A stretch of DNA of 5,661 bases from Caldisericales bacterium (lineage in GTDB: Bacteria; Caldisericota; Caldisericia; Caldisericales; Caldisericaceae). The number at the start of each line of letters is the position of its first letter. Position 1 is the stretch's first letter. Position numbers and translations under genes: made by a program. The stretch spans positions 1 through 5,661 of the forward strand of contig WFSP01000082.1 in the NCBI GenBank assembly GCA_015485995.1, read 5' to 3'. Under the pieces are notes generated by a model, which ran no database searches, was not told the DNA's origin, and saw nothing but the letters and a program-made list of their open reading frames with translations. Of the stretch, positions 4,565 to 5,661 are shown piece after piece.

Positions 4565-5661
4565 ATTTTAAGATTTGACCATTCGAAATAACTGTTTCAA
4601 CATAATTCTCGGCAATTCTATACGGTATCTCTTCATAATTGCCGATGTCAAGGACATTAACATTCGCACGCTTTCCTACCTCGAGACTGCCCACTTCATC
4701 CTCCATACCAATCGCTTTTGCAGCATTTAACGTTGCACCGTAAAGCGCGCTTACTATGTCCATTTTTAACCTGACCACTGCAAATGAAATAACAAGCGGC
4801 ATAGAGGGGCACATAGAAGTTCCAGGGTTATAATCCGTACCAAGCGCAACCGTAAGCCCCATATCTACCATTTTCCCGCCATCCGCAAATTTGTCTTTTC
4901 CTAAAGAAAATGTAGTCACGGGCAGGAGTACTGCAACAACACCCGCCTCTTTCATTTTTTCCAAGCCTTCTTCGCTTGCACAGGTCAGATGGTCTGCGGA
5001 AATTGCCTTCATCTCCGCTGCAAGTTTTGCCCCGTCTGCATCGCTCATTTCATCCGCATGTATCTTAGGGATAAGCCCATTTTTCACACCTACTTTAAGA
5101 ATCTTTTTTGCTTGTTCTCTTGTAAAGGCACCTTTTTCGCACCACACATCATTAAAATCCGCAAGCCCGTTCTTGGCAATAATCGGTATAATGTCGTTTA
5201 TTACAAGGTCAACGTATTTTTCATCCCTCATATGGTATTCCGGAGGTATAATATGCCCGGCAAGCAAAGTGGAACGGACGTTTAAGGCAGAGTGCTCCCT
5301 GAGATACTTTATGACGCGGAGTATTTTGATTTCTTCTTCAAGGTTTAATCCATAACCACTCTTAATCTCTAACGTTGTTGTGCCCCAATCTATCATCTCA
5401 GAGATATGTTTTTTTGTAATTCTCATAAGCTCATCAAAAGTTGCTTTCCTTGTCCATCGGACGGTGGAGATGATGCCGGTATTTTCTTCCTTCAGGATCT
5501 TCATATAAGGTACACCCTGGTGCCTGAGAATAAATTCTCTTTCCCGCGTACCTTTAAATGCAACATGGGTGTGAGGGTCTACAAACCCGGGCATAACAAC
5601 TTTTTTGTTGGCATCTATCTGCACGGTATCTTTTCTAAAATCTATCTTATCTATTACTTCA
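4563..5661 (-). CDS. hutI: Imidazolonepropionase (histidine degradation), N-terminus cut by the window edge
   Basis: Amidohydrolase-family enzyme of the histidine utilisation pathway: it hydrolyses 4-imidazolone-5-propanoate to N-formimino-L-glutamate with a bound metal. Visible are 365 residues (numbered here from the first full codon at the edge). They include PGFVDPHTH with the metal-binding HxH at 30 and 32, EIKSGYGLN (98-106), AGHIIPPEY with H136, KIHADEM with H201 and E204, SADHL with H224, and GTDYNPGTS with D276. The spacing of the last four matches the catalytic and metal residues of Bacillus HutI as I recall them (H249, E252, H272, D324). The frame stays open to the right edge, so the GTG at 5622-5624 is not the start; about 50 N-terminal residues, the usual first part of the beta-sandwich domain, lie outside. 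It is the first visible gene of the operon with gcvT and the aminotransferase. Other hut genes (hutH, hutU, ftcD or hutG) would be expected upstream but are not seen. Confidence 0.95.
   Translation of the reverse strand, partial: EVIDKIDFRKDTVQIDANKKVVMPGFVDPHTHVAFKGTREREFILRHQGVPYMKILKEENTGIISTVRWTRKATFDELMRITKKHISEMIDWGTTTLEIKSGYGLNLEEEIKILRVIKYLREHSALNVRSTLLAGHIIPPEYHMRDEKYVDLVINDIIPIIAKNGLADFNDVWCEKGAFTREQAKKILKVGVKNGLIPKIHADEMSDADGAKLAAEMKAISADHLTCASEEGLEKMKEAGVVAVLLPVTTFSLGKDKFADGGKMVDMGLTVALGTDYNPGTSMCPSMPLVISFAVVRLKMDIVSALYGATLNAAKAIGMEDEVGSLEVGKRANVNVLDIGNYEEIPYRIAENYVETVISNGQILK

Noticed and set aside
4891..5355. Long plus-strand open frames opposite hutI, and similar ones opposite gcvT and the aminotransferase.
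   Set aside because: They are antisense shadows of well-supported genes, with no ribosome-binding sites and no recognisable motifs.

Overview
The window is bacterial and looks like an AT-leaning genome with very strong Shine-Dalgarno sites (AAGGAGG-type) before nearly every gene and a textbook TATAAT box before the toxin-antitoxin pair. The GcvT resembles, from memory, that of Thermotoga, and the gene set (histidine degradation, glycine cleavage T-protein, aminotransferase) would suit an anaerobic amino-acid-using bacterium (Thermotogota, Caldisericota or Clostridia-like). I cannot fix the lineage from the sequence alone.

Layout. (1) Positions 23-676, minus strand: a type II toxin-antitoxin operon with its own promoter, a ribbon-helix-helix antitoxin and an overlapping MazF-family RNase toxin. 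(2) About 677-1076: non-coding, largely occupied by an array of degenerate ~28-bp hairpin repeats of the GATTCTTCGCT...CAGAATGACA type. (3) Positions 1077-1865, plus strand: a single short-chain dehydrogenase/reductase (SDR) whose catalytic Tyr and Lys positions hold Ser and Arg. (4) Positions 1866-2210: a convergent intergenic stretch with three inverted-repeat structures, one of them a likely terminator for the minus-strand operon. (5) Positions 2211-5661, minus strand: hutI (imidazolonepropionase, cut by the right window edge), gcvT (glycine cleavage T-protein) and a class I aminotransferase, in that transcription order.

How the genes fit together. hutI and gcvT are separated by 9 bases, with the gcvT ribosome-binding site overlapping the hutI stop codon, so they are very probably translationally coupled. 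HutI makes formimino-glutamate from histidine, whose one-carbon unit is usually passed to tetrahydrofolate (THF). GcvT loads a one-carbon unit from glycine onto THF. The aminotransferase can use the glutamate that histidine degradation yields. The set therefore reads as amino-acid catabolism joined at folate one-carbon units and glutamate, which is an inference from gene order. The SDR and the toxin-antitoxin pair appear unrelated to it.

I see no obviously new multi-gene system. The most interesting points are the Tyr/Lys-less SDR, the hutI-gcvT coupling, the repeat array with compensatory arm changes that can be mistaken for an N-terminal extension of the SDR, a hairpin whose loop displays a purine-rich AGGAGGAGG, and a terminator-like hairpin inside the SDR coding sequence.
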